Below the pieces are notes generated by a model. The model saw only the letters and a list, made by a program, of their open reading frames with translations. It was not told the origin of the DNA and did no database searches. From Brachybacterium subflavum (GTDB taxonomy: Bacteria; Actinomycetota; Actinomycetes; Actinomycetales; Dermabacteraceae), in contig NZ_VIGP01000006.1 in the NCBI RefSeq assembly GCF_009299795.1, positions 254,290 through 318,289 of the forward strand: a DNA stretch of 64,000 nucleotides, read 5' to 3'. Positions 1-8,065 of the stretch are shown piece after piece. The stretch's first letter is position 1; every line of letters starts with the position of its first letter. Both the position numbers and the translations under genes were made by a program.

Positions 1-382
1 ACTCGAGCTTCCCGGTGAGCCACTTGCGGGTCTCCTCGTCGGGCATCTTCGCATTCCACGCGTCGAGGTCCACGGGCGTGGAGACGGCGCCGTCGTCGAT
101 GCCGTCGCGGTTCGTGCGCGGGTCGACCCACAGCGTGGTCGCCGTGACCTTCACGTGCGCGGTCTCGCCGGCCTTCGGGGCTCTGCCGCCGCTGCCGTGC
201 CCGTGGCCATGGCCGTGGCCGCCGTGGCCGCCCCGGTGGGCGGGAGCGGCGGAAGCGGAGGCGGCGCCGGCGAGGCCCGCGAGGCCGGCGGCCCCGGTGG
301 CGGCGAGCCGCAGTCCGGCGCGTCGGCTGACCTGCGGGGCATCAGAGGGGTCGTGCGGGGAGGGGCTGCGGTGGGCGGACAT
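1..382 (-). CDS. Secreted NlpC/P60 peptidase, YkfC-like (partial, N-terminus only)
   Basis: Only the first 127 codons are in the window; the gene runs off the left edge. An ATG at 382 opens a Tat-type signal with twin arginines at residues 20-21, a hydrophobic Ala/Gly/Leu stretch and a likely cleavage near SASA-AP (about residue 45). A His/Gly-rich stretch follows (about 49-66). The next part, with TLWVDPRTNRDGIDDG and WLTGKLE, resembles the N-terminal SH3-like domain of YkfC-type gamma-D-glutamyl-diamino-acid endopeptidases, which release L-Ala-D-Glu from murein peptides. The catalytic NlpC/P60 domain would lie outside the window. The gene follows an L-Ala-D/L-Glu epimerase gene by 56 bases, the expected next step. 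The family call rests on N-terminal similarity plus neighbour. Confidence 0.62.
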   Translation of the reverse strand, partial: MSAHRSPSPHDPSDAPQVSRRAGLRLAATGAAGLAGLAGAASASAAPAHRGGHGGHGHGHGHGSGGRAPKAGETAHVKVTATTLWVDPRTNRDGIDDGAVSTPVDLDAWNAKMPDEETRKWLTGKLE

Positions 383-438
383 GGTGTCCTCCTTCGAGGA
401 GACGGGTTCGGGCATGCCGGGGACCTGCGGGGTCGACG

Positions 439-1575
439 TCACCTACCACCTCCTGCGTCATCAGCGTCCTGCATCGGCTCGAGCATCGCAAGGCCGAGCC
501 CCGGACCGCCGATCAGCTCGAGCTCGGCGCCGCGCTGGCGGTAGCCGCCCGACGGCACCCCCGAGGTGAACCAGGCCGGGGGGTCGAGGTCGATGAGCGC
601 GATCGCGGGATGCGCGAAGGCCAGGTGGGCCGCGGCGGTGATCGAGATCCTCGGCTCCATCATGGCGCCCACCATGCAGGCGATGCCCGCCTCGAGGGCC
701 ACATCGGCCACGGCGAGGGCCTCGCGCAGGCCGCCGGTCTTGGCGAGCTTGATGTTCAGCAGGTCGGCCGCGCCCGCCTCGACGATGCGGCGGGCGTCCT
801 GCGCGTTCCACACGGCCTCGTCGGCCATCACCGGGGTCGCCACCTCGGCGCGCACCAGGGCGAGCCCCTCGAGATCCCCGGCCGCAACGGGCTGCTCGAC
901 GAGCTCGATCGGCAGGCCATCGCGCTCGAAGCCGGTGATGATGCTGATCGCCTCGCGGGCCTCCCACCCCTGGTTCGCGTCCAGACGCAGGCTCACCCCG
1001 GGGGCGGCCTCGAGCACCGCGGCGAGCCGCCGACGGTCCTCGTCGATGTCCCGGCCCAGCTTGATCTTCAGGATCTGCTCGCCCGAGGCGACCGCGTCGC
1101 GGGCATGGCCGGCCATCACCTCGGGGTCCTCGAGGGAGATCGTCATGTCGTTGGTCAGGGTGCCGCAGCGGGTGCCGCCCAGCAGCTCGACCAGCGGCAC
1201 CCGCGCGGCGCGCGCGGCGGCGTCGTGCAGGGCCACGTCGAGGGCCGCCTTGGCGCTCGTGCTCCCCGGGACCGCGTCGCCGATCCGACGCCCGACCTCG
1301 CCCAGCGATCCCCGGGCGCCCTCGAGCGCGCCGCGCAGCGGAACTGCCAGGCACGCGGCGATCGACTCGGCCGATTCACCCGTGACGGCGACGGTCTCGG
1401 CCGCGGAGCCCTGGCCGACCGTGCCGTCGGCCAGCTCGACCTCCGCGACCACGTAGTGCACGGATTCGGTGCGTCGCGCCGCGGTCACGAAGGGCCGCTT
1501 GAGCGGCGCGACGTGGCGGTGGTGGCGGACCGCGACGACGTGCACGTCGGGATCCTGCGGGCTCTGCGGGGTCAT
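439..1575 (-). CDS. ykfB: L-Ala-D/L-Glu epimerase (enolase superfamily)
   Basis: This 378-residue enolase-superfamily protein carries a full muconate-lactonizing-subgroup active site: KxK at K170/K172, metal ligands D199 (LRLDANQGW), E227 (ELVEQP) and D252 (MADEAVW), and K276 (NIKLAKTGG) on the opposite face. This two-lysine arrangement is the one used by dipeptide epimerases, which convert L-Ala-D-Glu from murein turnover to L-Ala-L-Glu. The same frame is open far upstream, but the ATG at 1575 gives the normal family length and leaves 26 bases after the DUF819 stop. It sits between a putative transporter and a YkfC-like peptidase, a murein-peptide recycling layout. Substrate is inferred from active site and context; another dipeptide is possible. 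Confidence 0.8.
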   Translation of the reverse strand: MTPQSPQDPDVHVVAVRHHRHVAPLKRPFVTAARRTESVHYVVAEVELADGTVGQGSAAETVAVTGESAESIAACLAVPLRGALEGARGSLGEVGRRIGDAVPGSTSAKAALDVALHDAAARAARVPLVELLGGTRCGTLTNDMTISLEDPEVMAGHARDAVASGEQILKIKLGRDIDEDRRRLAAVLEAAPGVSLRLDANQGWEAREAISIITGFERDGLPIELVEQPVAAGDLEGLALVRAEVATPVMADEAVWNAQDARRIVEAGAADLLNIKLAKTGGLREALAVADVALEAGIACMVGAMMEPRISITAAAHLAFAHPAIALIDLDPPAWFTSGVPSGGYRQRGAELELIGGPGLGLAMLEPMQDADDAGGGR

Positions 1576-1601
1576 CGCTCCCCCTCCTCTCGCGACGGCG
1601 G

Positions 1602-2753
1602 TCACAGCGCGTGCATGACCTGGGCGCCGATCAGGCCCACGAACGTGCCCATGAACGAGCCGATCAGGGCGAACAGCACGCCCACGGGGACCAGCTGGCG
1701 GTTGAAGGCGCTCGCGACCACGGGCGCGGAGGCGATGCCGCCGATGTTCGCGGTGGAGGCGACGGCCAGGGAGAACAGCTCGACCTTCGCGATCTTCGCG
1801 TAGAGCACCATGATCGCGGCGTGGATCGCGACCACGAGGATGCCCATCACGATGTAGATCGGAGCCTGCGTGATCGCCGAGAAGTCCGAGCCGGAGGCGA
1901 TCTGGCCGATCACCACGAACAGCATCAGCGTGGCGACCTCGCTCGAGCCGGCGGTCGACCCCAGCGGGGTCAGCGCGACGGCGAGCCCCAGCAGGGAGAC
2001 GATGAGGATCGACCAGGTGGTGCCGTTGACGACCGCGCCCCATTCGGGCAGCAGGCCGCCGATCCAGATCGAGAAGGTCGAGACCAGGATCGAGCCGAAC
2101 ACGACGATCGCGAGCGAGGACACCGTCACCGGCTTCTCCTCCACCTCGAAGGCGCCCTCGTGGGCGTCGAGGTAGGAGGTGTCGGCCTTGGTCCAGCGGT
2201 TGAAGCGGGGCGAGACCGCGACCGAGGCGAACATCAGCATCAGCCACAGCGAGTACATCAGCGTGTCGGTGATCAGGGCGTACCCGAAGATGTTCTCCGG
2301 GGCCTTGAGGATGTCCTGGACGGCGACCATGTTCGCGCTGCCGCCGGTCCAGCTGGCCAGCAGAGCGCCGAACACCTTCCACGCCTCAGGGTGGACCGCC
2401 GCCTGGAAGACCACGTACACCAGCACCATGCCGAAGCACAGCGAGGCCGAGGCCACGAACATCGTCAGCAGCAGCTTCGGGCCCAGGCGGATGATCTTGC
2501 GCAGGTCGCAGCCGAACAGGAACAGGAAGATCATCGCCGGCAGCAGCACGTCCTTGACCTGGGCGATGGGGGCGCGGGTCGCGTCGTCCTGGCCGAAGAC
2601 TCCGAGCGTGTTCAGCAGCGCGCACAGCAGGTACATCAGCACCATGCCGGGCACAAACTTGAACAGCTTCCAGCCGGTGGTCTTCTCCAGGACGATCAGC
2701 ACGCACGACAGTCCCAGCAGGACGCCGAGCATCAGCAGGCCGTCGGTGATCAT
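1602..2753 (-). CDS. DUF819 family integral membrane protein
   Basis: The 383-residue protein is almost entirely hydrophobic, with about ten predicted membrane segments, and matches the DUF819 (YjcL-like) family in length and character. It starts MITDGLLMLGVLLGLSCVLI and has conserved-looking motifs such as SWTGGSANMVAV in the middle and SAFNRQLVPVGVLFALIGS near the C-terminus. DUF819 proteins are transporter-like but have no settled substrate that I know of. It is the first gene of an apparent operon with the dipeptide epimerase (26-base gap) and YkfC-like peptidase. That suggests uptake or release of a murein-derived dipeptide; this is inference from position only. Family assignment is fairly secure. 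Confidence 0.75.
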   Translation of the reverse strand: MITDGLLMLGVLLGLSCVLIVLEKTTGWKLFKFVPGMVLMYLLCALLNTLGVFGQDDATRAPIAQVKDVLLPAMIFLFLFGCDLRKIIRLGPKLLLTMFVASASLCFGMVLVYVVFQAAVHPEAWKVFGALLASWTGGSANMVAVQDILKAPENIFGYALITDTLMYSLWLMLMFASVAVSPRFNRWTKADTSYLDAHEGAFEVEEKPVTVSSLAIVVFGSILVSTFSIWIGGLLPEWGAVVNGTTWSILIVSLLGLAVALTPLGSTAGSSEVATLMLFVVIGQIASGSDFSAITQAPIYIVMGILVVAIHAAIMVLYAKIAKVELFSLAVASTANIGGIASAPVVASAFNRQLVPVGVLFALIGSFMGTFVGLIGAQVMHAL

Positions 2754-2899
2754 GGGTTCTCCTCGGGGTGGGGAAGGGGTCGGAGATCGGGCAAGAAAAA
2801 ATCGGAAGCACCGACGCGGCGCGCCCGGGCGGGCGCGTTCGTGGTGCTTCCGACGGGTTCCGGTTCTGTGAGGTCCCGGGCGGACGGAGGCGTATGGCG

Positions 2900-3217
2900 T
2901 TATGCGGTGGGATCCGCCGAGAGGTCGCGGTACTTCGCTGCGGCATTGCGCACGGAGGCGGCGAGCGCCTTCTGCGAGGACCCGTGGTACCTCTCGGTGA
3001 TGGACTCCACCAGGGCGTCGTCCTCGAGGATCGAGCGTCCCACCAGCAGCTCCCTCACGAACTCGACCGTGAGAGCGAGGGTGGCGGTGCAGTCGACCGC
3101 GCGGATGACGTGCGACTCAGTATCGACGACGAGGCCGATGAAGAAAAGTCCCCACTGCGTCGTGATCGGATTGTTGCTCGGCGACTTCGCCTCTCCGGTC
3201 AGGTAGATCGTCGTCAT
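2900..3217 (-). CDS. DUF3870 domain protein
   Basis: The 105-residue soluble protein begins MTTIYLTGEAKSP from an ATG at 3217. The open frame extends further upstream, but that part is Arg/Pro-rich and runs through a long hairpin, so I reject it. The sequence VDCTATLALTVEFVRELLVGRS followed by YHGSSQKALAASVRNA is characteristic of DUF3870, a small family of unknown function. It lies 146 bases upstream of the DUF819/epimerase operon on the same strand, so it may belong to the same transcription unit. I cannot assign a role. The key visible features are the strictly placed Cys in VDCTATL and the YHG segment. Confidence 0.72.
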   Translation of the reverse strand: MTTIYLTGEAKSPSNNPITTQWGLFFIGLVVDTESHVIRAVDCTATLALTVEFVRELLVGRSILEDDALVESITERYHGSSQKALAASVRNAAAKYRDLSADPTA

Positions 3218-3291
3218 GCTCAGAGAGTAGCGGGGTGCCGGGTGGCTGGCGGGCGGGCCGGCGCGGTGCGGCCGCGCGCGGCGGCCTCTTC

Positions 3292-3339
3292 GGTCAGGAT
3301 TCGTGCCGAAATTGGTCGTTGTCGGCACGAATCCTGACC
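3292..3339. terminator. Long perfect hairpin, 18-bp stem, 12-nt loop
   Basis: The arms at 3292-3309 and 3322-3339 are exact reverse complements (left arm GGTCAGGATTCGTGCCGA). The hairpin lies between the end of the minus-strand GNAT gene (3392) and the start of the DUF3870 gene (3217). It is placed to end the aldehyde dehydrogenase/GNAT transcript, but no T-run follows on either strand, so a protein-binding or processing site is also possible. Confidence 0.5.
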
Positions 3340-3391
3340 AAAGCGGGGCACGGGTGGGCACTTGGTGCCCAGCGCCGGGCGCCGGGGCTGC

Positions 3392-3979
3392 TCAGCGGCC
3401 GCCATCCAGGATGTCGACGACGTCCTCGGAGGTCACGCTGCGACCGATCGAGATCACGGGGAAGGAGGTCACCGGCCGCTCGAGCAGCTCCGTCACGAAC
3501 TCCTCGGTCTCTTTCCGGCCGACGGGGGTGAAGCCCCGGGCCCGGTAGTAGTCCAGCAGGTGCGGCGCGCAGTCGAGGCGGAGCCAGCGGGCTCCGCGGC
3601 GCCCTGCCTCGGCCTGTGCGAGGTCCAGGACCTGGGCGCCGAGGCCCCGTCCGCCGGCCGACGGAGCGGTCATCAGGCCATGCGCGTAGAGGGCCGGTTC
3701 TGCGGCGCGCTCGTGAGCGCTCCAGAAGAAGGGATCCTCGTCGACGAGCCGCACGGCGGCCTCGAACTCGTGGTGGCTCTCAGGGGATCCGTCCGGGACC
3801 AGGGCGTACCACTCGCCGCGTCCCACCTCGATCGAGATCTGCTCCGCGCCGAGGGAGCCGACCCTCCACTGGGCGATGCCCTGCTGCTGCATCCACTGCT
3901 CGCGGGCTCGGCGCATGGCAGCGAGGCGCCTGACGTCGGAGGCGATGCACGTGCGCAGGAGGGCGCCCGCCCCGCTCAC
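3392..3979 (-). CDS. GNAT family N-acetyltransferase
   Basis: The 195-residue protein starts at a GTG at 3979 that overlaps the aldehyde dehydrogenase stop (GTGA), indicating translational coupling. The acetyl-CoA binding motif is visible as SAGGRGLGAQVLDLAQAEAG at about residues 120-140. It is followed by the usual beta5 (ARWLRLDCA) and YYRARGFTPVG segments typical of GNATs. The N-terminal part, with a basic IASDVRRLAAMRRAREQWM helix, is likely the substrate side. The acceptor cannot be predicted. Coupling to an aldehyde dehydrogenase does not define a pathway. The large open frame continuing upstream is a shadow over the dehydrogenase gene. Confidence 0.75.
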   Translation of the reverse strand: MSGAGALLRTCIASDVRRLAAMRRAREQWMQQQGIAQWRVGSLGAEQISIEVGRGEWYALVPDGSPESHHEFEAAVRLVDEDPFFWSAHERAAEPALYAHGLMTAPSAGGRGLGAQVLDLAQAEAGRRGARWLRLDCAPHLLDYYRARGFTPVGRKETEEFVTELLERPVTSFPVISIGRSVTSEDVVDILDGGR

Positions 3980-5478
3980 AGCGGCAGCCGCACGTACGTG
4001 GTCTCGAGGTACTCCGCGAAGCCCTCGTGGGAGCCCTCGCGGCCCAGGCCCGACTCCTTGACGCCGCCGAAGGGGGCGGCGGCATCGGAGGCGACGCCCA
4101 GGTTCACCGCGACCATGCCCGACTCGATGCGCCCGGCGACGTCGGTGACCTCGGCGAGGTCCGCGCCCACGGCGTAGCTCATGAGCCCGAACTCGGTGTC
4201 GTTCGCGGCGCGCACCATCTCCTCGACGTCGTCCATGACGATCACGGGCGCGACCGGGCCGAAGATCTCCTCGCGGTTCACACGGGCATCGGCCGGGACG
4301 TCCCCGAGCACGGTGGGCAGGTAGAAGAAGCCGTCCTCGCAGCCTTCGGGCAGCTCCTCGGCGCTCGGGCGGCGCCCGCCGGTGAGGACCCTCGCTCCGC
4401 GCTCGACGGCGTCGGCCACGAGCTCCTCGATCTTGTCGAGGGCCTTGGGCTCGATCATCGGCCCCATCGTCGTGCCCTCGTCGATCCCCGCGCCGACCTG
4501 CAGCTCCTCGGTCTTGGCGACCAGGCGGCGGGTGAACTCCTCGGCGACGGACGAGTGCACGTAGAAGCGGTTCGCGGCGGTGCAGGCCTCGCCGTTGTTG
4601 CGGTACTTCGCGGGCATGGCGGCGGCGATCGCCGTGTCCATGTCGGCCGAGGGCAGCACCAGGAACGGGGCGTTGCCGCCGAGCTCCATGGAGGTGCGCA
4701 GCACGTGCTCGGAGGCCTGGGCGAGCAGAGCGCGGCCCACCGAGGTGGAGCCCGTGAACGAGACCTTCCGCAGGCGACCGTCGGCCATCAGCGTCGAGGA
4801 CAGTCCGGACGAGTCCGAGGTGACGACCACGTTCACGACGCCCGCGGGGACGCCCGCGTCGGCGAGGATCTGCGCGAAGGCGAGAGAGGTCAGGGGCGTC
4901 ATCTGCGCGGGCTTGAGCACGACGGTGCAGCCGGCCGCGAGGGCCGGCGCGATCTTGCGGGTGCCCATCGACAGCGGGAAGTTCCACGGGGTGATCGCGA
5001 GGACCGGGCCGACGGGCCGCGCGGTGGTGAGGATCGCCTGCTCGGCCGCGGGGGCCTGCCGGAAGCGGCCGGGCAGGCGCACGGCCTCCTCGCTGAACCA
5101 GCGCAGGAACTCGGCGCCGTAGGTGACCTCGCCGTACGACTCGTCCAGGGGCTTGCCCATCTCGAGGGTCATCAGCGCCGCGAGGTCGTCGGCCCGCTCG
5201 TGGCAGAGCTCGTAGGCACGGCGCAGGATCTCTGAGCGCTCGCGGGGGAGGGTCGCGGCCCAGTCGGCCTGGGCGGCGACGGCGGCGTCGAGGGCCTGGG
5301 TGCCGATGCGCGCGGCGTCGGCGTCGACGATCTGGGTGAGGACGCGTCCGGTCGCCGGGTCCTGGACGTCGAGATCTGGGGTGCCGCCCAGGAAGCGGCC
5401 GCCGATGAAGGAGCTGCGCGGGGTGCGCTCGAGCAGGTCGGTGACCTTCGCGGGGGAGAGGCGGGGCTTGGTGGTCAT
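3976..5478 (-). CDS. NAD(P)-dependent aldehyde dehydrogenase, succinate-semialdehyde type
   Basis: This 500-residue protein from an ATG at 5478 is a full-length aldehyde dehydrogenase. The oxyanion Asn is N166 (TPWNFP), the coenzyme-binding Lys is K189 (VLKPA), the general base is E265 (MELGGNAPF) and the catalytic Cys is C299 (NNGEACTAANR). The EIFGPV motif is also present. Overall pattern, for example TLEMGKPLDESYGEV and GRIESGMVAVN, matches succinate-semialdehyde/glutarate-semialdehyde dehydrogenases of the GabD group, though the exact aldehyde cannot be fixed from sequence. No aminotransferase partner is adjacent. The downstream GNAT gene overlaps its stop codon. Confidence 0.85.
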   Translation of the reverse strand: MTTKPRLSPAKVTDLLERTPRSSFIGGRFLGGTPDLDVQDPATGRVLTQIVDADAARIGTQALDAAVAAQADWAATLPRERSEILRRAYELCHERADDLAALMTLEMGKPLDESYGEVTYGAEFLRWFSEEAVRLPGRFRQAPAAEQAILTTARPVGPVLAITPWNFPLSMGTRKIAPALAAGCTVVLKPAQMTPLTSLAFAQILADAGVPAGVVNVVVTSDSSGLSSTLMADGRLRKVSFTGSTSVGRALLAQASEHVLRTSMELGGNAPFLVLPSADMDTAIAAAMPAKYRNNGEACTAANRFYVHSSVAEEFTRRLVAKTEELQVGAGIDEGTTMGPMIEPKALDKIEELVADAVERGARVLTGGRRPSAEELPEGCEDGFFYLPTVLGDVPADARVNREEIFGPVAPVIVMDDVEEMVRAANDTEFGLMSYAVGADLAEVTDVAGRIESGMVAVNLGVASDAAAPFGGVKESGLGREGSHEGFAEYLETTYVRLPL

Positions 5479-5581
5479 GGTGCGCTCCTTCGAGTCGTGG
5501 TCTCGGGCGGGGCCGACGGGCGGGGTCGACGGCGCGGCCGGTCCCTCCATCCTGCGCCCTCTCGGGCGGAATGGGGGGAAC

Positions 5582-5602
5582 CCAGGGCGACGACTGCCCT
5601 GG
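5582..5602 (-). terminator. Short hairpin after the GGCT-like gene
   Basis: The arms CCAGGGC (5582-5588) and GCCCTGG (5596-5602) pair perfectly over a 7-nt loop. The hairpin starts 8 bases beyond the stop of the gene ending at 5610 and lies upstream of the aldehyde dehydrogenase start. A Rho-independent terminator is plausible although there is no clear T tract. Confidence 0.4.
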
Positions 5603-5609
5603 CGCGGTC

Positions 5610-6251
5610 TCAGACCCCCACCCGCTCCAGGTCCGCGCCGCGCGCTGCGAAGTAGGCGTCGGCCCGGTCGCGGTCCCAGCCGTGGGACTGGCGCAGGCCC
5701 TCGGCGAGCATGTCGAGGTAGGCGGGGGCGGGTTGGGTCGCGGGCACGTCGCCGATCCCGTCGGGCGCGGTGAAGGTGAGCATCGGGATGCCCGCGCGCT
5801 CGCCGAGCACCACCAGGGTCTCGTAGCGTCCGGGGCCGACGGCCACGCGCGTGCCCGCGCTCGCCGCGCCGCCGGCGTCTCCGCCGCCGATGCCCAGGTC
5901 CTCGCGCACGAGGCGCTCGACGGGGTCGCCCTCCTGGACCGGGCGGTGCATCTCCTGGGCGGCGACGTCCGCGAACTGGGGGACCGTCAGCAGGAAGGCG
6001 CGCGCCGGCGTCGGCCCCTCGGCGTCGTGGTCGTAGAAGCCCATCCCGCCGCTCCACACGCGCGACTCGCCCGCGAAGTGCAGGCGGCCCGGGAGCATCA
6101 CGCCCGCTGCCTCGCGCGGGGGAGTGCGGTCGCGGGCCCCGGTGTAGCCGATCAGCGCGCCCGGCGGTCTGCCGCCCTGGATGTAGCAGGCGAGGCGCTC
6201 GGCGTTCATGTTCGAGCCGTAGCTGACGTACCAGACGAGATCGCGATCCAT
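5610..6251 (-). CDS. Gamma-glutamylcyclotransferase-fold protein
   Basis: The 213-residue protein opens with WYVSYGSNMNAERLACYI, the N-terminal YGSNM signature of the gamma-glutamylcyclotransferase-like (BtrG) fold. Relatives in actinobacteria are often labelled histone deacetylase, a name nothing in this sequence supports. GMGFYDHDAEGPTPARAFLLT and GRYETLVVLGERAGIPMLTF are the other recognisable parts. Whether it opens gamma-glutamyl amines or is a non-enzymatic relative cannot be told. The ATG at 6251 fits the family start. It stands alone between a hairpin and the MFS transporter gene. Confidence 0.65.
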   Translation of the reverse strand: MDRDLVWYVSYGSNMNAERLACYIQGGRPPGALIGYTGARDRTPPREAAGVMLPGRLHFAGESRVWSGGMGFYDHDAEGPTPARAFLLTVPQFADVAAQEMHRPVQEGDPVERLVREDLGIGGGDAGGAASAGTRVAVGPGRYETLVVLGERAGIPMLTFTAPDGIGDVPATQPAPAYLDMLAEGLRQSHGWDRDRADAYFAARGADLERVGV

Positions 6252-6339
6252 GGTGCGTCCATCCTGCGCACGGGTCGCCCGTCGATGCCAGGGTGCCGCG
6301 CCGGATCCGAGACGGCCTTCACGCCCACTCCACGCGCAC

Positions 6340-7533
6340 TCAGCTGCTGCGGCGCAGGCTCCGGTTCCCCGTCGACGGGGCCAGGAAGATCGCGACGGCG
6401 ACGACCGCGGCGGGCAGCAGCAGGGCGCCGCGCAGCCCCACGTGCTCGCCCACGAAGCCCAGCACCGGCGGGCCCACGAGGAACGCCATGTAACCGACGA
6501 TCGAGGCCAGCGCGACGCGCTGGGCGGGCTGCGGGCCGGAATCGCCCGCTGCCGAGAGCGCGACGGGGAAGCCGAGGGAGGCGCCGAGGCCCCAGAGGAT
6601 CACCGCGATGCCGGCGACGATCTGGTTGTCCACGAGGGAGACGAGCACCAGCCCCGCGGTCGCGCAGGCGGCGCTCGCCGCGAGCACGGGAGCGCGGCCC
6701 AGGCGATCGATGATCGGTCCGCCCGCGAAGCGGCCGAGCGTCATCGAAGCCGCGAAGACCGCGTAGACGGCGCTGCCGAGCGCCGCGTCGAAGCCGTGGC
6801 CGTCGACCATGACCAGCGGCAGCCAGTCGTTCGCGGTGCCCTCGGCCAGCGCCATGGCGAGCACGATCGCCCCGATCAGCAGCAGGCGGCCGTCCTTCCA
6901 GACCGGCGGGCCGGTGCGGTGCCCGCGGGAGGCGCGCTCCTCGGCGCTGACCTGCCCCGTCGCCGCGGGCAGCAGACGGATCGACCAGACCAGCAGCACG
7001 GCGCCGATCACGCCGATCGCGAGCAGGTGGGGCACCACGGGCAGGTGCACGCCGTTCGCGAGGATGCCGGCGCCCGCCCCCATCACCGTGCCCAGGCTGA
7101 AGCAGCCGTGCAGGGTGGGCAGGAAGGTGCGGCCGGACTCCCGCTCGACCTCGGCGCCCTCGATGTTCATCGCGACCTCGCCGCCGCCGGTGCCGGCGCC
7201 GAACAGGGCGAGGCCCAGGGTGACCACGAGCGCCTGCTGCGTGGCCGCGCCCGCGGCGATCGTGGGCATCGCGAGCACCAGCAGCGCGGAGGCGACGAGC
7301 ACGACCCGTCGGGCGCCCAGGCGCATCACGGCCGGCCCCGAGGTGAGGATCCCGAGCATCGAGCCGACGGACAGGCCGAACAGCACGAGACCCATCTGCG
7401 CGGTCGAGGCGCCCAGCAGGTCGCGGATCGCGGGGGTGCGCGTCACCCAGGAGGAGATGCTGATCCCGGGCAGGAAGAACAGGGCGCTCAGCGCGAGGCG
7501 GCGCAGGGGCAGGGAAGCGGGTGCGCCGGGCAC
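6340..7533 (-). CDS. MFS transporter
   Basis: About twelve hydrophobic segments and two MFS-like loops (for example FALGRFAGGPIIDRLGRAP-type motif after the sixth segment) identify a major facilitator of about 397 residues. I chose the GTG at 7533 because a CTGGAG ribosome-binding site sits 6 bases upstream; a TTG at 7572 in the same frame is possible but has no such site. The pattern resembles proton-driven drug or sugar exporters of the FucP/YfmO-like type. The substrate is unknown. A small palindrome GTACG-GT-CGTAC lies about 25 bases upstream, which suggests local repression, but no regulator gene is adjacent. Confidence 0.78.
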   Translation of the reverse strand: MPGAPASLPLRRLALSALFFLPGISISSWVTRTPAIRDLLGASTAQMGLVLFGLSVGSMLGILTSGPAVMRLGARRVVLVASALLVLAMPTIAAGAATQQALVVTLGLALFGAGTGGGEVAMNIEGAEVERESGRTFLPTLHGCFSLGTVMGAGAGILANGVHLPVVPHLLAIGVIGAVLLVWSIRLLPAATGQVSAEERASRGHRTGPPVWKDGRLLLIGAIVLAMALAEGTANDWLPLVMVDGHGFDAALGSAVYAVFAASMTLGRFAGGPIIDRLGRAPVLAASAACATAGLVLVSLVDNQIVAGIAVILWGLGASLGFPVALSAAGDSGPQPAQRVALASIVGYMAFLVGPPVLGFVGEHVGLRGALLLPAAVVAVAIFLAPSTGNRSLRRSS

Positions 7534-7556
7534 GGGCGTCTCCAGATCACGTAGGC

Positions 7557-7568
7557 GTACGGTCGTAC
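7557..7568. promoter_or_regulatory. Possible operator upstream of the MFS gene
   Basis: GTACG and CGTAC form a perfect inverted repeat around a 2-base centre, 24 bases upstream of the chosen MFS start. A TetR or similar dimer could bind here. It is short enough to occur by chance. Confidence 0.25.
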
Positions 7569-7707
7569 ACAAGTGTAGGGGCGGGCAGGGGCCCGGCGCA
7601 CGGGTGATCCGCGCAGCGAAGCGCCCCCGCAGCCGGCGCAGCGCTGAGCGGTGCGCGGGCGGCGGGGGCGCTGCCGTCGGCCGGAGGGCCGGCGGGGACG
7701 GGGGAGG

Positions 7708-8043
7708 TCAGTCGAGGCCCGCGATGTCGCGCGGCTCCTCGGCCCCCTCCTCGTTCTCGCTGACGATCATGCGGATCGGCTCGACCTTCGCCCACACGGC
7801 GAACAGCAGGCCGACGACGACCATGACGATGCCGGCCCACAGGTTGGCGTTGACGCCGCCGGTCTTGGCGGCCTCGACGTCGGTGAAGTCGAAGAGTCCC
7901 ACCAGCAGCAGGATCACGCCGAACAGTGCGACCAGCAGTCCGATGAAGTTGCGGATGTCGAAGGCGCCGGCGGTCTCGACCTTGGCGCCTGCGGAATCTG
8001 GGACTGCGGCGGGGCCGCCCTCGAGGTTCTCGTTGTCGTTCAT
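7708..8043 (-). CDS. Small two-segment membrane protein linked to the sodium symporter
   Basis: This 111-residue protein has a soluble acidic N-terminus, two membrane segments (FIGLLVALFGVILLLVGLFD at about 32-51 and LWAGIVMVVVGLLFAVWA at about 68-85) and an acidic tail. It begins 22 bases after the stop of the sodium:solute symporter gene on the same strand. It is therefore probably co-transcribed and may be an accessory subunit, comparable in position only to the small partner proteins seen beside other SSS transporters. I recognise no named family. Confidence 0.65.
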   Translation of the reverse strand: MNDNENLEGGPAAVPDSAGAKVETAGAFDIRNFIGLLVALFGVILLLVGLFDFTDVEAAKTGGVNANLWAGIVMVVVGLLFAVWAKVEPIRMIVSENEEGAEEPRDIAGLD

Positions 8044-8065
8044 GACTTCTCTCCTCCGTCCCGGC

